Positions 40,844 to 49,406 of a stretch of DNA of 64,000 nt are shown piece after piece. Every line of letters begins with the position of its first letter. The stretch's first letter is position 1. Made by a program: the position numbers and the translations under genes. The notes beneath the pieces are model-generated. The model saw only the letters and a list, made by a program, of their open reading frames with translations, did no database searches and was not told where the DNA came from. This DNA is from VRUE01 sp963704505 (GTDB taxonomy: Bacteria > Actinomycetota > Thermoleophilia > Solirubrobacterales > 70-9): NCBI GenBank assembly GCA_963704505.1, contig OY969912.1, positions 1,922,001-1,986,000 on the forward strand, read 5' to 3'.

Positions 40844-42496
40844 ATGCGCGTTATCGAACGCCGGATCGGGCTGCTCTTCGCCGGTTTCCTCATCTGCTTC
40901 CTGGTGATCGTCTGCCGCGCGTTCTGGCTGCAGGGGGTGCAGGGCGCCCAGCTCGCCTCCGAAGCGTCCTACCAGCAGACCGAGACGGTCACGGTGCCGG
41001 GCCTGCGCGGCGCGGTCCTCGACCGCCATGGCGAGGCGATCGCCTCCTCCGAAGACGCGGCGACGATCTACGCGACGCCCTACCAGGTGAAGAAACCGAC
41101 GCTGGTCGCGGACAAACTGGCGAAGATCCTCGACGAGAAGCCCGCCGAGGTCTTCGAAGCCCTGACCGAAGAATCGGGCTTCTCCTACGTCGCCAAGAAG
41201 ATCGACCTACCGACGGCGGCGCGGATCGAACGGCTGAAGTTCGCCGGCATCGGCGAGCTGCCCGACAGCCGCCGCGCCTACCCGCAGGGGGACATGGCCG
41301 GCCAGGTGATCGGCGCGGTCGGCTCCGAAGGCGAGGGCCTGACCGGGCTCGAGGCAGGCGAGAACTCGATCCTCGAGGGCAGCGACGGCGAACGGCGGAT
41401 CGTCAACGACGCGCTCGGCGAACCGATCCGCCTGGAAACCGTCAAGGAAACCGAGGACGGAAGTGACATCCAGCTGACCATCGACCCGGCGATCCAGACC
41501 AAGACCGAAGAAGTCCTCTCCGGAGTCGGCGAAACCTACGCGCCCAAGGGCGCGACCGCGATCGTCGTCGATCCGCGCTCCTCGCAGGTCCTGGCGATGG
41601 CGAACTGGCCGCCGGTCGACCCCTCCGACCTCGAAGACGCCACCAACGAGTCGCTGCTCAACCAGGCGACCGGCCTCACCTACGAGCCCGGCTCGACCTT
41701 CAAGGCGTTCACGGTCTCGGCGGCGCTCGAGGAAAAAGAGGTGACTCCGGAAACCTCGTTCGTGCTGCCGCCCCAGATCCAGGTCGCCGACCGGACGATC
41801 GAAGACGCCGAGGCACGGCCGACCGAGACGATGACCACCGCCCAGATCCTCGCCCAGTCCTCCAACGTCGGCGCGGTAACGATCGGGCTCGGTCTCGGCG
41901 CCGACAAATTCAGCAAATGGATCAACCGTTTCGGCTTCGGCCGCCCGACCGGCGTCCAGTACCCGGCCGAGGAGCAGGGGATCGTTCCCGCGCTCGACGA
42001 ATACTCGGGCTCGACGATGGGCAACCTGCCGATCGGCCAGGGAATTTCGGTGACGCCGATCCAGATGGTCCAGGGCTACACCGCGATCGCCAACGGCGGA
42101 ACCCTGCGCCCGCCGCAGCTGGTCGAGAAGGTCGACGGCGAACCGGTGCACGAGCCGAAGGGCCACCGGGTCATCGACGCCTCGGTCGCCGATCAGGTGC
42201 GGACGATGCTCGAGGGCGTGCTCGCCCCCGGCGGTACCGCCTCGGAGGTCAGCGTCCCCGGCTACACCCTCGCCGGCAAGACCGGAACCGCGCAGGTCGC
42301 CGAAAACGGCACCTACTCGGAGACCAAATTCGTCGCCTCGTTCATCGGCTTCGCGCCCGCGCAGGACCCCCAGCTTCTCGTCGCCGTGATCGTCGACCAG
42401 CCCCAAGGCGACATCTACGGCGGCTCGGTCGCCGCGCCGGCCTTCGGGAAGATCGCCGAATTCGCGCTTCCCTACCTGGGCATCGCGCCTGAATAG
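40844..42496 (+). CDS. ftsI: Class B penicillin-binding protein, septal transpeptidase FtsI/PBP3
   Basis: This 550-residue septal peptidoglycan transpeptidase has an N-terminal membrane anchor (IGLLFAGFLICFLVIVCRAFWL), a pedestal domain with PGLRGAVLDRHGEAIASS, and a transpeptidase domain with all three motifs: S-x-x-K in EPGSTFKAF (about 284-287), S-x-N in LAQSSNVGA (about 339-341) and K-T-G in LAGKTGTAQ (about 480-482). No C-terminal PASTA domain, unlike many actinobacterial and firmicute class B PBPs. It starts 6 bp after the FtsL-like gene. Confidence 0.93.
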   Translation: MRVIERRIGLLFAGFLICFLVIVCRAFWLQGVQGAQLASEASYQQTETVTVPGLRGAVLDRHGEAIASSEDAATIYATPYQVKKPTLVADKLAKILDEKPAEVFEALTEESGFSYVAKKIDLPTAARIERLKFAGIGELPDSRRAYPQGDMAGQVIGAVGSEGEGLTGLEAGENSILEGSDGERRIVNDALGEPIRLETVKETEDGSDIQLTIDPAIQTKTEEVLSGVGETYAPKGATAIVVDPRSSQVLAMANWPPVDPSDLEDATNESLLNQATGLTYEPGSTFKAFTVSAALEEKEVTPETSFVLPPQIQVADRTIEDAEARPTETMTTAQILAQSSNVGAVTIGLGLGADKFSKWINRFGFGRPTGVQYPAEEQGIVPALDEYSGSTMGNLPIGQGISVTPIQMVQGYTAIANGGTLRPPQLVEKVDGEPVHEPKGHRVIDASVADQVRTMLEGVLAPGGTASEVSVPGYTLAGKTGTAQVAENGTYSETKFVASFIGFAPAQDPQLLVAVIVDQPQGDIYGGSVAAPAFGKIAEFALPYLGIAPE

Positions 42497-42529
42497 GCCG
42501 GGCGTGGGGCGGCGACCTAGAATCGCCCC

Positions 42530-43969
42530 GTGAAGCTTGCCGACCTGATCGCGGGCGAGGAGGTCGTGGGGACGAGCGGCGAGCTCGACGCGATCGAGAT
42601 AAGCGCGCTCGCCTACGACAACCGCCGGGTGCGGCCGGGGACCCTCTTCTTCTGTGTGCCGGGTGAGCGGGCCGATGGCCACGACTTCGCCCCCGCGGCG
42701 GTTGAGGCCGGGGCACCGGCCCTGGTCGTCGAGCGCGAGCTGGGGCTTGACGTTCCCCAGGTCCTCGTCGCCGACGCGCGGGCGTCGATGGCGCCGCTGG
42801 CAGCGCGCCTCTGGGGGGACCCGACCGCCGAGCTTCGGGTCGCCGGGATCACCGGCACCAACGGCAAGACGACCACCGCCTTCCTCCTGCACCAGATCCT
42901 CGAAGCGTCGGCGGTCCAGTCGGGGCTGCTCGGCACGGTCAAGCAGGTGGTCGGCGCGGTCGAGCAGGAAGTCGAGCGGACCACGCCCGAGGCAATCGAC
43001 CTGCAGCGCACCTTCCGGCAGATGCTCGAAGGCGGCGATCGTGCCTGCGTGATGGAGGTCTCCTCGCACGCCCTGGTGCTGCACCGGGCCGACGCGATCC
43101 GTTTCGAGCTCGCCCTCTTCACCAACCTGACCCAGGACCACCTCGACTTCCACGCCGACATGGAGGACTACTTCCTCGCCAAGCGGATGCTCTTCGAGCG
43201 GCATCCCGGGACGGCGGTGGTCAACGTCGACGACCCCTACGGGCGGCGCCTGGCGGAGGAATTCAAGTGCGTCACCTTCTCGGCCGAAGGCGCCGAGGCC
43301 GACTACCGCGCCGAGCGGGTCGAGCACGGCGGCGCCGGGACCGGCTTCACGGTCGTCCACCCGGCCGGCAGCACCCAGGTGCACTCTCCGCTCCCCGGCC
43401 ATTTCAACGTCGCCAACGCGCTCGGTGCCTTCGCCGCCGCGGTGGCGATGGAAGTGACGCCGACCGCCGCCGGCCGGGCGCTCTCCTCGGCGGTCTCGGT
43501 TCCCGGGCGCTTCGAGCCGATCGACGAGGGCCAGGGCTTCGCCGTCCTCGTCGACTACGCCCACACTCCCGACTCGCTCGAGAACATCCTGCGCGCGGCG
43601 CGTCGGCTGACCGAGGGCCGGGTGATCACGGTGTTCGGCGCCGGCGGCGACCGCGATCGCGACAAGCGTCCGAAGATGGGCAGGGCCGCCGCGCAGGGCT
43701 CCGACCTGGCGATCGTCACCTCGGACAACCCGCGCTCCGAGGACCCCGGCGCGATCATCGGCGAGATCCTCGCCGGCGTCGAGGGCCGTGAGTCGGTGAT
43801 CGTCGAGGCCGATCGCAGAGCGGCGATCGCCCTTGCCTTCGAGCGCGCTCGGCCGGGCGACAGCGTCGTCATCGCCGGCAAGGGCCACGAGCAGGGACAG
43901 GAGCTCGAGGACGGCCGAAAGATCCCTTTCGACGACCGCGAGGTCGCCCGCGAGGAGCTGCGCCGCTGA
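42530..43969 (+). CDS. murE: UDP-N-acetylmuramoyl-tripeptide synthase MurE (meso-diaminopimelate type)
   Basis: MurE adds the third amino acid to the muropeptide precursor in the cytoplasm. The ATP-binding motif is GITGTNGKTTTAF (about 108-120), the catalytic His/Asp region is MEVSSHALVLHRAD, and DYAHTPDSLENIL follows. TSDNPRSEDP (about 398-407) is the D-N-P-R motif that marks acceptance of meso-diaminopimelate rather than lysine. 479 residues, GTG start. Its stop overlaps an ATG of a tiny ORF; murF, its usual next partner, is not there. Confidence 0.95.
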   Translation: MKLADLIAGEEVVGTSGELDAIEISALAYDNRRVRPGTLFFCVPGERADGHDFAPAAVEAGAPALVVERELGLDVPQVLVADARASMAPLAARLWGDPTAELRVAGITGTNGKTTTAFLLHQILEASAVQSGLLGTVKQVVGAVEQEVERTTPEAIDLQRTFRQMLEGGDRACVMEVSSHALVLHRADAIRFELALFTNLTQDHLDFHADMEDYFLAKRMLFERHPGTAVVNVDDPYGRRLAEEFKCVTFSAEGAEADYRAERVEHGGAGTGFTVVHPAGSTQVHSPLPGHFNVANALGAFAAAVAMEVTPTAAGRALSSAVSVPGRFEPIDEGQGFAVLVDYAHTPDSLENILRAARRLTEGRVITVFGAGGDRDRDKRPKMGRAAAQGSDLAIVTSDNPRSEDPGAIIGEILAGVEGRESVIVEADRRAAIALAFERARPGDSVVIAGKGHEQGQELEDGRKIPFDDREVAREELRR

Positions 43970-44051
43970 TGGCCGACGGCGCTGCGAACATGCCTCGCTC
44001 CCGCCTGGCGCGGGCCCTCGGATGACCATGAAGACGCCAAGGAGCCACTGA
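43969..44051 (+). other. Two chained mini-ORFs between murE and mraY in the place of murF
   Basis: An ATG overlaps the murE stop at 43969 and reads 18 codons (MADGAANMPRSRLARALG) to a TGA at 44023-44025. A second ATG at 44022 overlaps that stop, reads MTMKTPRSH and ends at 44051, overlapping the mraY ATG. Thus translation could step from murE to mraY through two short overlapping frames. murF normally occupies this interval. The peptides resemble nothing known. Confidence 0.5.
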
Positions 44052-45025
44052 TGGGAGAGGTGCTGATCGCCGGGATGGCGGCGATGCTGATCTGCATCTT
44101 CCTCGGCCCGAAGTTCATCGAGTACCTGCGCGTCCGAGAGTTCGGGCAGCACATCCGCGAGGAGGGCCCGCAGGGCCACCACACCAAGGCCGGCACGCCG
44201 ACCATGGGCGGCCTGATCATCTTCGCCTCGATCTGCGTCCCCTACCTGGTCCTCTCCGACCGCGACGCGCAGAGCATGGCGGTTTTCGGCGTCGCGATGG
44301 GATGCGCGGCGCTGGGCTTCGCCGACGACTTCATCAAGATCGTCAAACGGCGCTCGCTCGGCCTCTCGGCGCGATGGAAGATCCTCGCCCAGGTCTTCCT
44401 CGCGTTCGGCCTCTGGTGGGTGGCCCGCCACTCGGTCGGGCTCGAGCCGATCCTCTACTTCCGGATCGGCGACGCCAGCATCGACCTCGGACCCGTCCTC
44501 TACTTCGTGCTCGTCTTCTTCGTGATCGCCGGCACCTCGAACGGGGTCAATCTCACCGATGGCCTCGATGGCCTCGCGGCGGGCTCGTGCGCGATCGTCC
44601 TGCTCGCCTACACGGCGATCTCGTTCGTCACCAACGAGCAGCAGAACCTGGCGCTCCTATCCGCCTGCCTGGTCGGTGCCTGCATCGGATTCCTCTGGTA
44701 CAACGCCTTCCCGGCCTCGATCTTCATGGGCGACACCGGGTCCCTGGGGCTGGGAGGCGCGATCGGCGCCCTCGCGGTGATGACCCAGACCGAGGTCCTG
44801 CTGATCATCATCGGCGGCATCTTCGTGATCGAGGCACTCTCGGTCGCGATCCAGGTCTTCTCCTTCAAGACCTTCCGCCGCCGCGTCCTGCTGATGGCGC
44901 CGCTCCACCACCACTTCGAGATGATGGCCTGGTCGGAGACCAAGATCATGCTGCGCTTCTGGATCATCGCCGCCGTCTGCTCCGGCATCGGCTTCACGCT
45001 GTACCAGCAGAGCATCGGGCGGTAA
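44051..45025 (+). CDS. mraY: Phospho-N-acetylmuramoyl-pentapeptide transferase
   Basis: This 324-residue integral membrane enzyme makes lipid I by transferring phospho-MurNAc-pentapeptide to undecaprenyl phosphate. It has about ten helices. The family motifs are GPQGHHTKAGTPTMGGL, GFADDFIKIVKRRSLGLS, GTSNGVNLTDGLDGLAAG, FMGDTGSLGLGG and LMAPLHHHFEM. The Asp pair in ADDF and the NLTDGLDG loop bind Mg. The ATG overlaps the preceding mini-ORF stop by one base. It is the last gene before an oppositely read hemerythrin gene interrupts the cluster. Confidence 0.96.
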   Translation: MGEVLIAGMAAMLICIFLGPKFIEYLRVREFGQHIREEGPQGHHTKAGTPTMGGLIIFASICVPYLVLSDRDAQSMAVFGVAMGCAALGFADDFIKIVKRRSLGLSARWKILAQVFLAFGLWWVARHSVGLEPILYFRIGDASIDLGPVLYFVLVFFVIAGTSNGVNLTDGLDGLAAGSCAIVLLAYTAISFVTNEQQNLALLSACLVGACIGFLWYNAFPASIFMGDTGSLGLGGAIGALAVMTQTEVLLIIIGGIFVIEALSVAIQVFSFKTFRRRVLLMAPLHHHFEMMAWSETKIMLRFWIIAAVCSGIGFTLYQQSIGR

Positions 45026-45034
45026 GCGTGGGAG

Positions 45035-45051
45035 GGGGGCACCCCGCCCCC
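45035..45051. terminator. Short GC hairpin after mraY
   Basis: GGGGGC (45035-45040) and GCCCCC (45046-45051) flank a 5-nt loop 10 bp after the mraY stop. It may end the first half of the dcw transcript. No T tract. The 76 bp from here to the end of the hemerythrin gene show no other structure. Confidence 0.4.
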
Positions 45052-45127
45052 TGGTCCTACGCACTCGACCTCTCGGTTGAGATTGCGGTGATGGGCCCTT
45101 TGCGCTCCGGGCGAGTCGTGGTGCGCC

Positions 45128-45640
45128 CTAGGCGAACGGGTGTCGGTCGAGGCCGCGGATCGTCGGCCCTGCTTCGAGCTCCTCGTAGTCGAGGTGGGCG
45201 AGCAGCTCGGCGGCGAGGGACTCGAGGGCGTTGACCAGGCGCGGCCGGGTCGCGTCGTCGCCGTCGGTCAGCTCCGCCGCCCCGGCTTCGACCTCGTCGA
45301 GCAGGTCGGAGACCGTGCGGTGATCGGCTTCGAGCTTGTCGACCACGGGGGCGAGGGCGGGGTTGGCCTCGCGCAGGCGGGGGAAGAAGAGCGAGTCCTC
45401 GGCGTTGTGGTGCATGTGGACGAAGCGGCAGTAGCGCAGGCAGTTGACCTTCAGCTGCCAGAGCGGGCCGTCGGCGCGCAGCTTCTCGACCTCCGACCGG
45501 GCCTGTTCGGCGGGCAGCCCGTCTCCCAGCTCGACGGCGAGCCGCTCGACCGTGTCCAGGTCGCGCCGGATCGCGCCATGGACCCAGAGCAGCTCGTGGA
45601 AAAGCGCCTTTCCCTGCTCGGTCTCCTGAGGTAGGTCCAC
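45128..45640 (-). CDS. Hemerythrin-like (HHE) domain protein
   Basis: This 170-residue four-helix-bundle protein has the di-iron ligands of the HHE family spread over the helices: FHELLWVHGAIRRDLD, VHMHHNAEDSLFFPRL, LEADHRTVSDLLDEV and LLAHLDYEELEAGP. Hemerythrin-like proteins bind oxygen, NO or store iron. GTG at 45640 is used since the fold starts there; a longer open frame upstream is antisense to murD. It lies on the strand opposite to the dcw genes and is divergent from murD by 25 bp. Confidence 0.85.
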   Translation of the reverse strand: MDLPQETEQGKALFHELLWVHGAIRRDLDTVERLAVELGDGLPAEQARSEVEKLRADGPLWQLKVNCLRYCRFVHMHHNAEDSLFFPRLREANPALAPVVDKLEADHRTVSDLLDEVEAGAAELTDGDDATRPRLVNALESLAAELLAHLDYEELEAGPTIRGLDRHPFA

Positions 45641-45665
45641 GGGGGTTCGGATCGAAGGTATCCGA

Positions 45666-47039
45666 GTGAGCACGCCGCCCCGCCTGAGATTGCGCCCGCC
45701 GATGCCCGACGGGCCGTTTTTGGTCGTCGGCCTGGCCCGTTCGGGCGTCGCCGCGGCCCGCCTGCTCCTCAGCAGGGGTGAGCAGGTCCGGGGTGTCGAT
45801 TCGGGACATCCGGCCTCCGCAGCAGGGCTTCGGGGTATCGGCGTCGAAGCCGTCCTGGATACGGATGGATTGGCCTTGCTAGAGGGGACGCGAACCGTCG
45901 TCAAGAGCCCGGGAGTTCCCCGGGAGGCGCCTGTGATCGCGGCCGCCCTCGAGCGGGGCATCGACGTCGTCGGCGAGCTCGAGCTCGCCTGGAGGGCGCT
46001 GCCCAACCGCTTCATCGCGGTCACCGGAACCAACGGCAAGACGACCACGGTCGAGCTGCTCGGCCACATCTACGAGAGCGCCGCCGAGCCGGCCGCGGTC
46101 GCCGGCAACGTCGGCACTCCGCTCTCGACCCTCGCCGAGGAAGGGCTCGACCCGGCGGCGACGGTGATCTGCGAGGCCTCCAGCTTCCAGCTCGAGGACA
46201 GCGACTACTTCGCTCCGGAGTGCGCGGTCTTCCTCAACCTCGCGCCTGACCACCTCGACCGCCACCACGACCTCGAGTCCTACCTGGCGGCGAAGCTGCG
46301 GATCTTCGCCAACCAGGGAAACGACGACGTCGCCGTCTACAACGCCGATGAGCCGGAGCTGGCGGGCGTCGACCTCGGCGGTTGCGCCCGCCGAGTCTCC
46401 TTCGGGGTCGGCACCGGGCCCGACTGCGAGGTCGCGTTCGCCGAAGGGACGATCTTCTACGACGGCGAGCCGCTGCTGCGCGCGGACGAGCTGGGCCTGT
46501 TCGGCGAGCACAACGTCGCCAACGCGATGGCCGCGGCTGCCGCTGCCCTCACCATGGGACTGGACAGGGACGCGGTTCGCGAGGGGCTGCGCACCTTCGC
46601 CGGGGTCCCGCACCGGCTCGAGCTGGTCGCCGAGATCGACGGGGTTCGCTTCGTCAACGACTCGAAGGCGACCAACGTCACCTCGGCGATCGTCGGTCTG
46701 CGCGCCTTCGAGGACGGCGTCCACACGATCCTCGGCGGCAGCGATAAGGACGAGGACTTCGCGCCCCTGGTCGAGCCCCTGGTCGAGCGCGCCGCCGGCG
46801 CCTACCTGATCGGGGCGACGACGAGCCGCATGGCCGAGGCGCTCGCCCCGGCGGTCGAGGGCGGCGTTCCGCTGCACCGCTGCGACGACCTGGAGGACGC
46901 GGTGGCCCGCGCCGCCGACGCCGCCAAGCCCGGCCAGGTTGTCCTGCTCTCGCCGGCCTGCGCCAGCTTCGACGCCTTCGAGAACTTCGAAGCGCGTGGT
47001 GAGCGCTTCCGCCAGATCGTCGAAAGCGCGGCGGTTTAG
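45666..47039 (+). CDS. murD: UDP-N-acetylmuramoylalanine-D-glutamate ligase
   Basis: MurD adds D-glutamate to UDP-MurNAc-L-Ala. A Rossmann-like N-terminal domain (FLVVGLARSGVAAARLLLSRG) is followed by the ATP motif AVTGTNGKTTTVELL (about 118-132), EASSFQLED, LNLAPDHLDRHHDL, and the C-terminal FVNDSKATN and LLSPACASFDAFENFEARG blocks. 457 residues, complete. The first 80 codons (45680-45930) use fewer GC-ending codons than the rest. GTG start; the stop TAG shares a base with the ftsW start. Confidence 0.95.
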   Translation: MSTPPRLRLRPPMPDGPFLVVGLARSGVAAARLLLSRGEQVRGVDSGHPASAAGLRGIGVEAVLDTDGLALLEGTRTVVKSPGVPREAPVIAAALERGIDVVGELELAWRALPNRFIAVTGTNGKTTTVELLGHIYESAAEPAAVAGNVGTPLSTLAEEGLDPAATVICEASSFQLEDSDYFAPECAVFLNLAPDHLDRHHDLESYLAAKLRIFANQGNDDVAVYNADEPELAGVDLGGCARRVSFGVGTGPDCEVAFAEGTIFYDGEPLLRADELGLFGEHNVANAMAAAAAALTMGLDRDAVREGLRTFAGVPHRLELVAEIDGVRFVNDSKATNVTSAIVGLRAFEDGVHTILGGSDKDEDFAPLVEPLVERAAGAYLIGATTSRMAEALAPAVEGGVPLHRCDDLEDAVARAADAAKPGQVVLLSPACASFDAFENFEARGERFRQIVESAAV

Positions 47040-48382
47040 TGGCCTCAGGGACGAGAAAAACGCCGCGCAAGAAGAAGCCTGTGGCGAAAGGGACGGGGAA
47101 ACGCGCGAAACCGAAGAAGCGGGCGCGCAAAATCGCGATGCCGACCGAGTACAACATGCTGCTCACCGCGACGCTCTGCCTGCTCGCGCTCGGCGCGGTG
47201 ATGGTCTTCTCGGCCAGCTCGACCACCAAAGTCCTCAGCGACGGCGGGCTCTCCGACTCCGCCTACTACCTGAAGCGAACGGTGCTCTTCGGCGTCATCG
47301 GCCTCTTCCTCATGCATTTGGTCGCCCGCTACGACCTGAAAACCATCCGCCGCCTGACCGGGCCGCTGCTGATCGCCTCCTTCTTCCTGCTCGTCGTCGT
47401 TCTCGGTGCCGGCACTTCGGTCAACGGCTCGAGTCGTTGGATCGGCTCGGGCTTTCTCCAGATCCAGCCCTCGGAGATCGCCAAGGTCGCCCTCGTCCTC
47501 TACGCGGCCAACCTGCTTGCCGAGAAGCCGAAGCGGGTCAAATCGATCGAGGGGCTGATGCCGTTCCTGCTCGTGGTCGGCGCCGCCGCGCTGTTGATCG
47601 TGATCGAGCCCGACCTCGGCACCGCCCTCGTCGTCACCTTCGCCGCCGCCGCCACCCTGGTCGCCGCCGGGGCCCGGATCCGCGACCTCGCCCTGATCGG
47701 CGCCGTCCTCGCCGGCCTCGCCCTGCTTTTGACCGTGGTCGAGCCGTACCGCATGGCGCGCCTCACCGGCTTCCTCAATCCGGGGGCTGACGCCAGCGGC
47801 GCCGGCTTCCAGGCGGCCCAGGCGAAGATCGCGCTCGGCTCGGGCGGCCTCTTCGGCGTCGGTATCGGCAACGGCGTCCAGAAGGCCTTCTACCTGCCCG
47901 AGGCGCACACCGACATGATCTCCGCGGTGATCGGAGAGGAGCTCGGGATGGTCGGCATCGTCGGCGTCGTCGGCCTCTTTTCGATGCTCGGCTACGCCGG
48001 CCTCCAGGTCGCCAAGAAAGCCAAGGACGTCTACAGCAAGATCCTCGTCTCCGGCCTCACCTCGCTGATCCTGGTGCAGGCGGCGATCAACCTCTTCGCG
48101 GTGATGGGCCTGGCGCCGCTGACCGGCGTTCCGTTGCCCTTTGTCTCCTACGGCAACAGCAGCCTCTTCGCGACCCTGTTCGCGGTCGGCCTGATCCTCA
48201 ACGTGGCACGCGGGGGGACCGCCGGCGCTGGCAAACTGCGGGTCGTCGAGGGCGGGCGGGCTCCCGCCCGCGGAAGGAGTCGAACGAGCAGTGCCAAACG
48301 ACGTAAGAGTGGTGGTGGCAGCGGGGGGAACCGCGGGTCACGTGGTGCCCGCCATGGCGGTCGCCGACGAGCTTCGGGCTAG
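47039..48382 (+). CDS. ftsW: FtsW septal lipid II polymerase (SEDS family)
   Basis: This 447-residue SEDS glycosyltransferase works with FtsI in septal wall synthesis. A Lys-rich cytoplasmic head (RKTPRKKKPVAKGTGKRAKPKKRARK) precedes ten predicted helices. Family motifs: SSRWIGSGFLQIQPSEIAKVALVLYAA, EPDLGTALVVTFA, EAHTDMISAVIGEELGMVG (catalytic region) and GVPLPFVSYGNSSLFATL. The C-terminal tail is a basic Ser/Gly/Arg sequence (ARGRSRTSSAKRRKSGGGSGG) encoded in the 92-nt overlap with murG. Confidence 0.94.
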   Translation: MASGTRKTPRKKKPVAKGTGKRAKPKKRARKIAMPTEYNMLLTATLCLLALGAVMVFSASSTTKVLSDGGLSDSAYYLKRTVLFGVIGLFLMHLVARYDLKTIRRLTGPLLIASFFLLVVVLGAGTSVNGSSRWIGSGFLQIQPSEIAKVALVLYAANLLAEKPKRVKSIEGLMPFLLVVGAAALLIVIEPDLGTALVVTFAAAATLVAAGARIRDLALIGAVLAGLALLLTVVEPYRMARLTGFLNPGADASGAGFQAAQAKIALGSGGLFGVGIGNGVQKAFYLPEAHTDMISAVIGEELGMVGIVGVVGLFSMLGYAGLQVAKKAKDVYSKILVSGLTSLILVQAAINLFAVMGLAPLTGVPLPFVSYGNSSLFATLFAVGLILNVARGGTAGAGKLRVVEGGRAPARGRSRTSSAKRRKSGGGSGGNRGSRGARHGGRRRASG

Positions 48383-49406
48383 CGGCGCCCGGGTGTCCTT
48401 CCTGGGAACCCGCGAGCGGATCGAGGCGGAGCTGGTTCCCGCCGCCGGGTTCGAGATCGACTTCATCAAGGTCCGCGGCATCGACCGCCGCAATCCCCTG
48501 CGCGCGGCGCGGGCAGCTTTCGAGGCCGGTGGCGCGGTCGGCGCGGCGCGCAAGGCGATCCGGGCCCGCCAGGCCGACGTCGTCCTCGGCGGAGGCGGGT
48601 TCGCCGCCGGCCCCGCCGGCCTGGCCGCGGTGCGCTCCGGGACTCCATTGGTGCTGACCGAGGCCGACAGCCACCTGGGCCTCGCCAACCGGCTGCTCGC
48701 CGGCCGTGCCGAGCGGGTCTGCCTCGCCTTCCCGATCGAGGGCAGGGAGGAGGACCGTTACCTGGTCACCGGGCGGCCGGTCCCCTCGGCGGTCCTGGCC
48801 GCCGACCGAGGCGCCGCCCGCGAGCGCTACGGCGTCGCCGCGGCCGACCTCTGCCTGCTTGTCATGGGCGGCAGCCAGGGGGCGCGGTCGATCAACGTCA
48901 GCGCGATCGAGGCCTTCGCCGAGCGCGAGGGGCGAGATTTCCACGTCGTCCATCTCGCCGGCCGGCGCGACTTCTCCGAACTGCGCGAGCGGCTCGACGG
49001 CGCTCCATATAAGGAGCGCTACACGCTGCTCGAGTACGAGCCCGATCTCGGCGACTGCCTGGCGGCCTGCGACCTCGTCCTCGCCCGTTCCGGCGGCTCG
49101 ATCTTCGAGGTCGCTGCGGTCGGCAGGCCGGCGATCCTCGTTCCGTACCCGCACGCGACCGGCGACCACCAGCGCGCCAACGCCGCCTGGATGGTCGATG
49201 CCGGCGCCGCCCTTTCGATCGACGATGCCGACCTCGACGCCCAGCGCCTCGGTGCCGAGGTAGGCGGCGTCCTCGGCGACGGCTCGCGGCTCGCGGCGAT
49301 GGCAGCCGCGTCAGCGTCCCTGGCCCGGCCCGACGCGGCCTGGCGCGTCGCCCAGGAGGTGCTGAGGGCGGCCGGGGCCCCGGCTCAGGAGGAAGAGAGC
49401 TGGTGA
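48291..49406 (+). CDS. murG: UDP-N-acetylglucosamine transferase MurG (lipid II synthase)
   Basis: MurG adds GlcNAc to lipid I at the cytoplasmic membrane face. VVVAAGGTAGHVVPAMAVADEL is the N-terminal G-loop (residues 12-21). VLGGGGFAAGPAGLAA, VMGGSQGARSIN and VLARSGGSIFEVAAVGRPAILVPYPHATGDHQRANA are the remaining substrate loops. 371 residues. The GTG at 48291 with GGAAGGAG 12-19 nt upstream is kept because the Gly-rich loop is so near the N-terminus. This gives a 92-nt out-of-frame overlap with ftsW. Confidence 0.93.
   Translation: MPNDVRVVVAAGGTAGHVVPAMAVADELRASGARVSFLGTRERIEAELVPAAGFEIDFIKVRGIDRRNPLRAARAAFEAGGAVGAARKAIRARQADVVLGGGGFAAGPAGLAAVRSGTPLVLTEADSHLGLANRLLAGRAERVCLAFPIEGREEDRYLVTGRPVPSAVLAADRGAARERYGVAAADLCLLVMGGSQGARSINVSAIEAFAEREGRDFHVVHLAGRRDFSELRERLDGAPYKERYTLLEYEPDLGDCLAACDLVLARSGGSIFEVAAVGRPAILVPYPHATGDHQRANAAWMVDAGAALSIDDADLDAQRLGAEVGGVLGDGSRLAAMAAASASLARPDAAWRVAQEVLRAAGAPAQEEESW

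Noticed and set aside
41207..44431. Open frame of 1074 codons on the minus strand opposite ftsI, murE and mraY
   Set aside because: It spans three certain genes and shows only antisense-type composition (Asp/Arg/Gly/Val).
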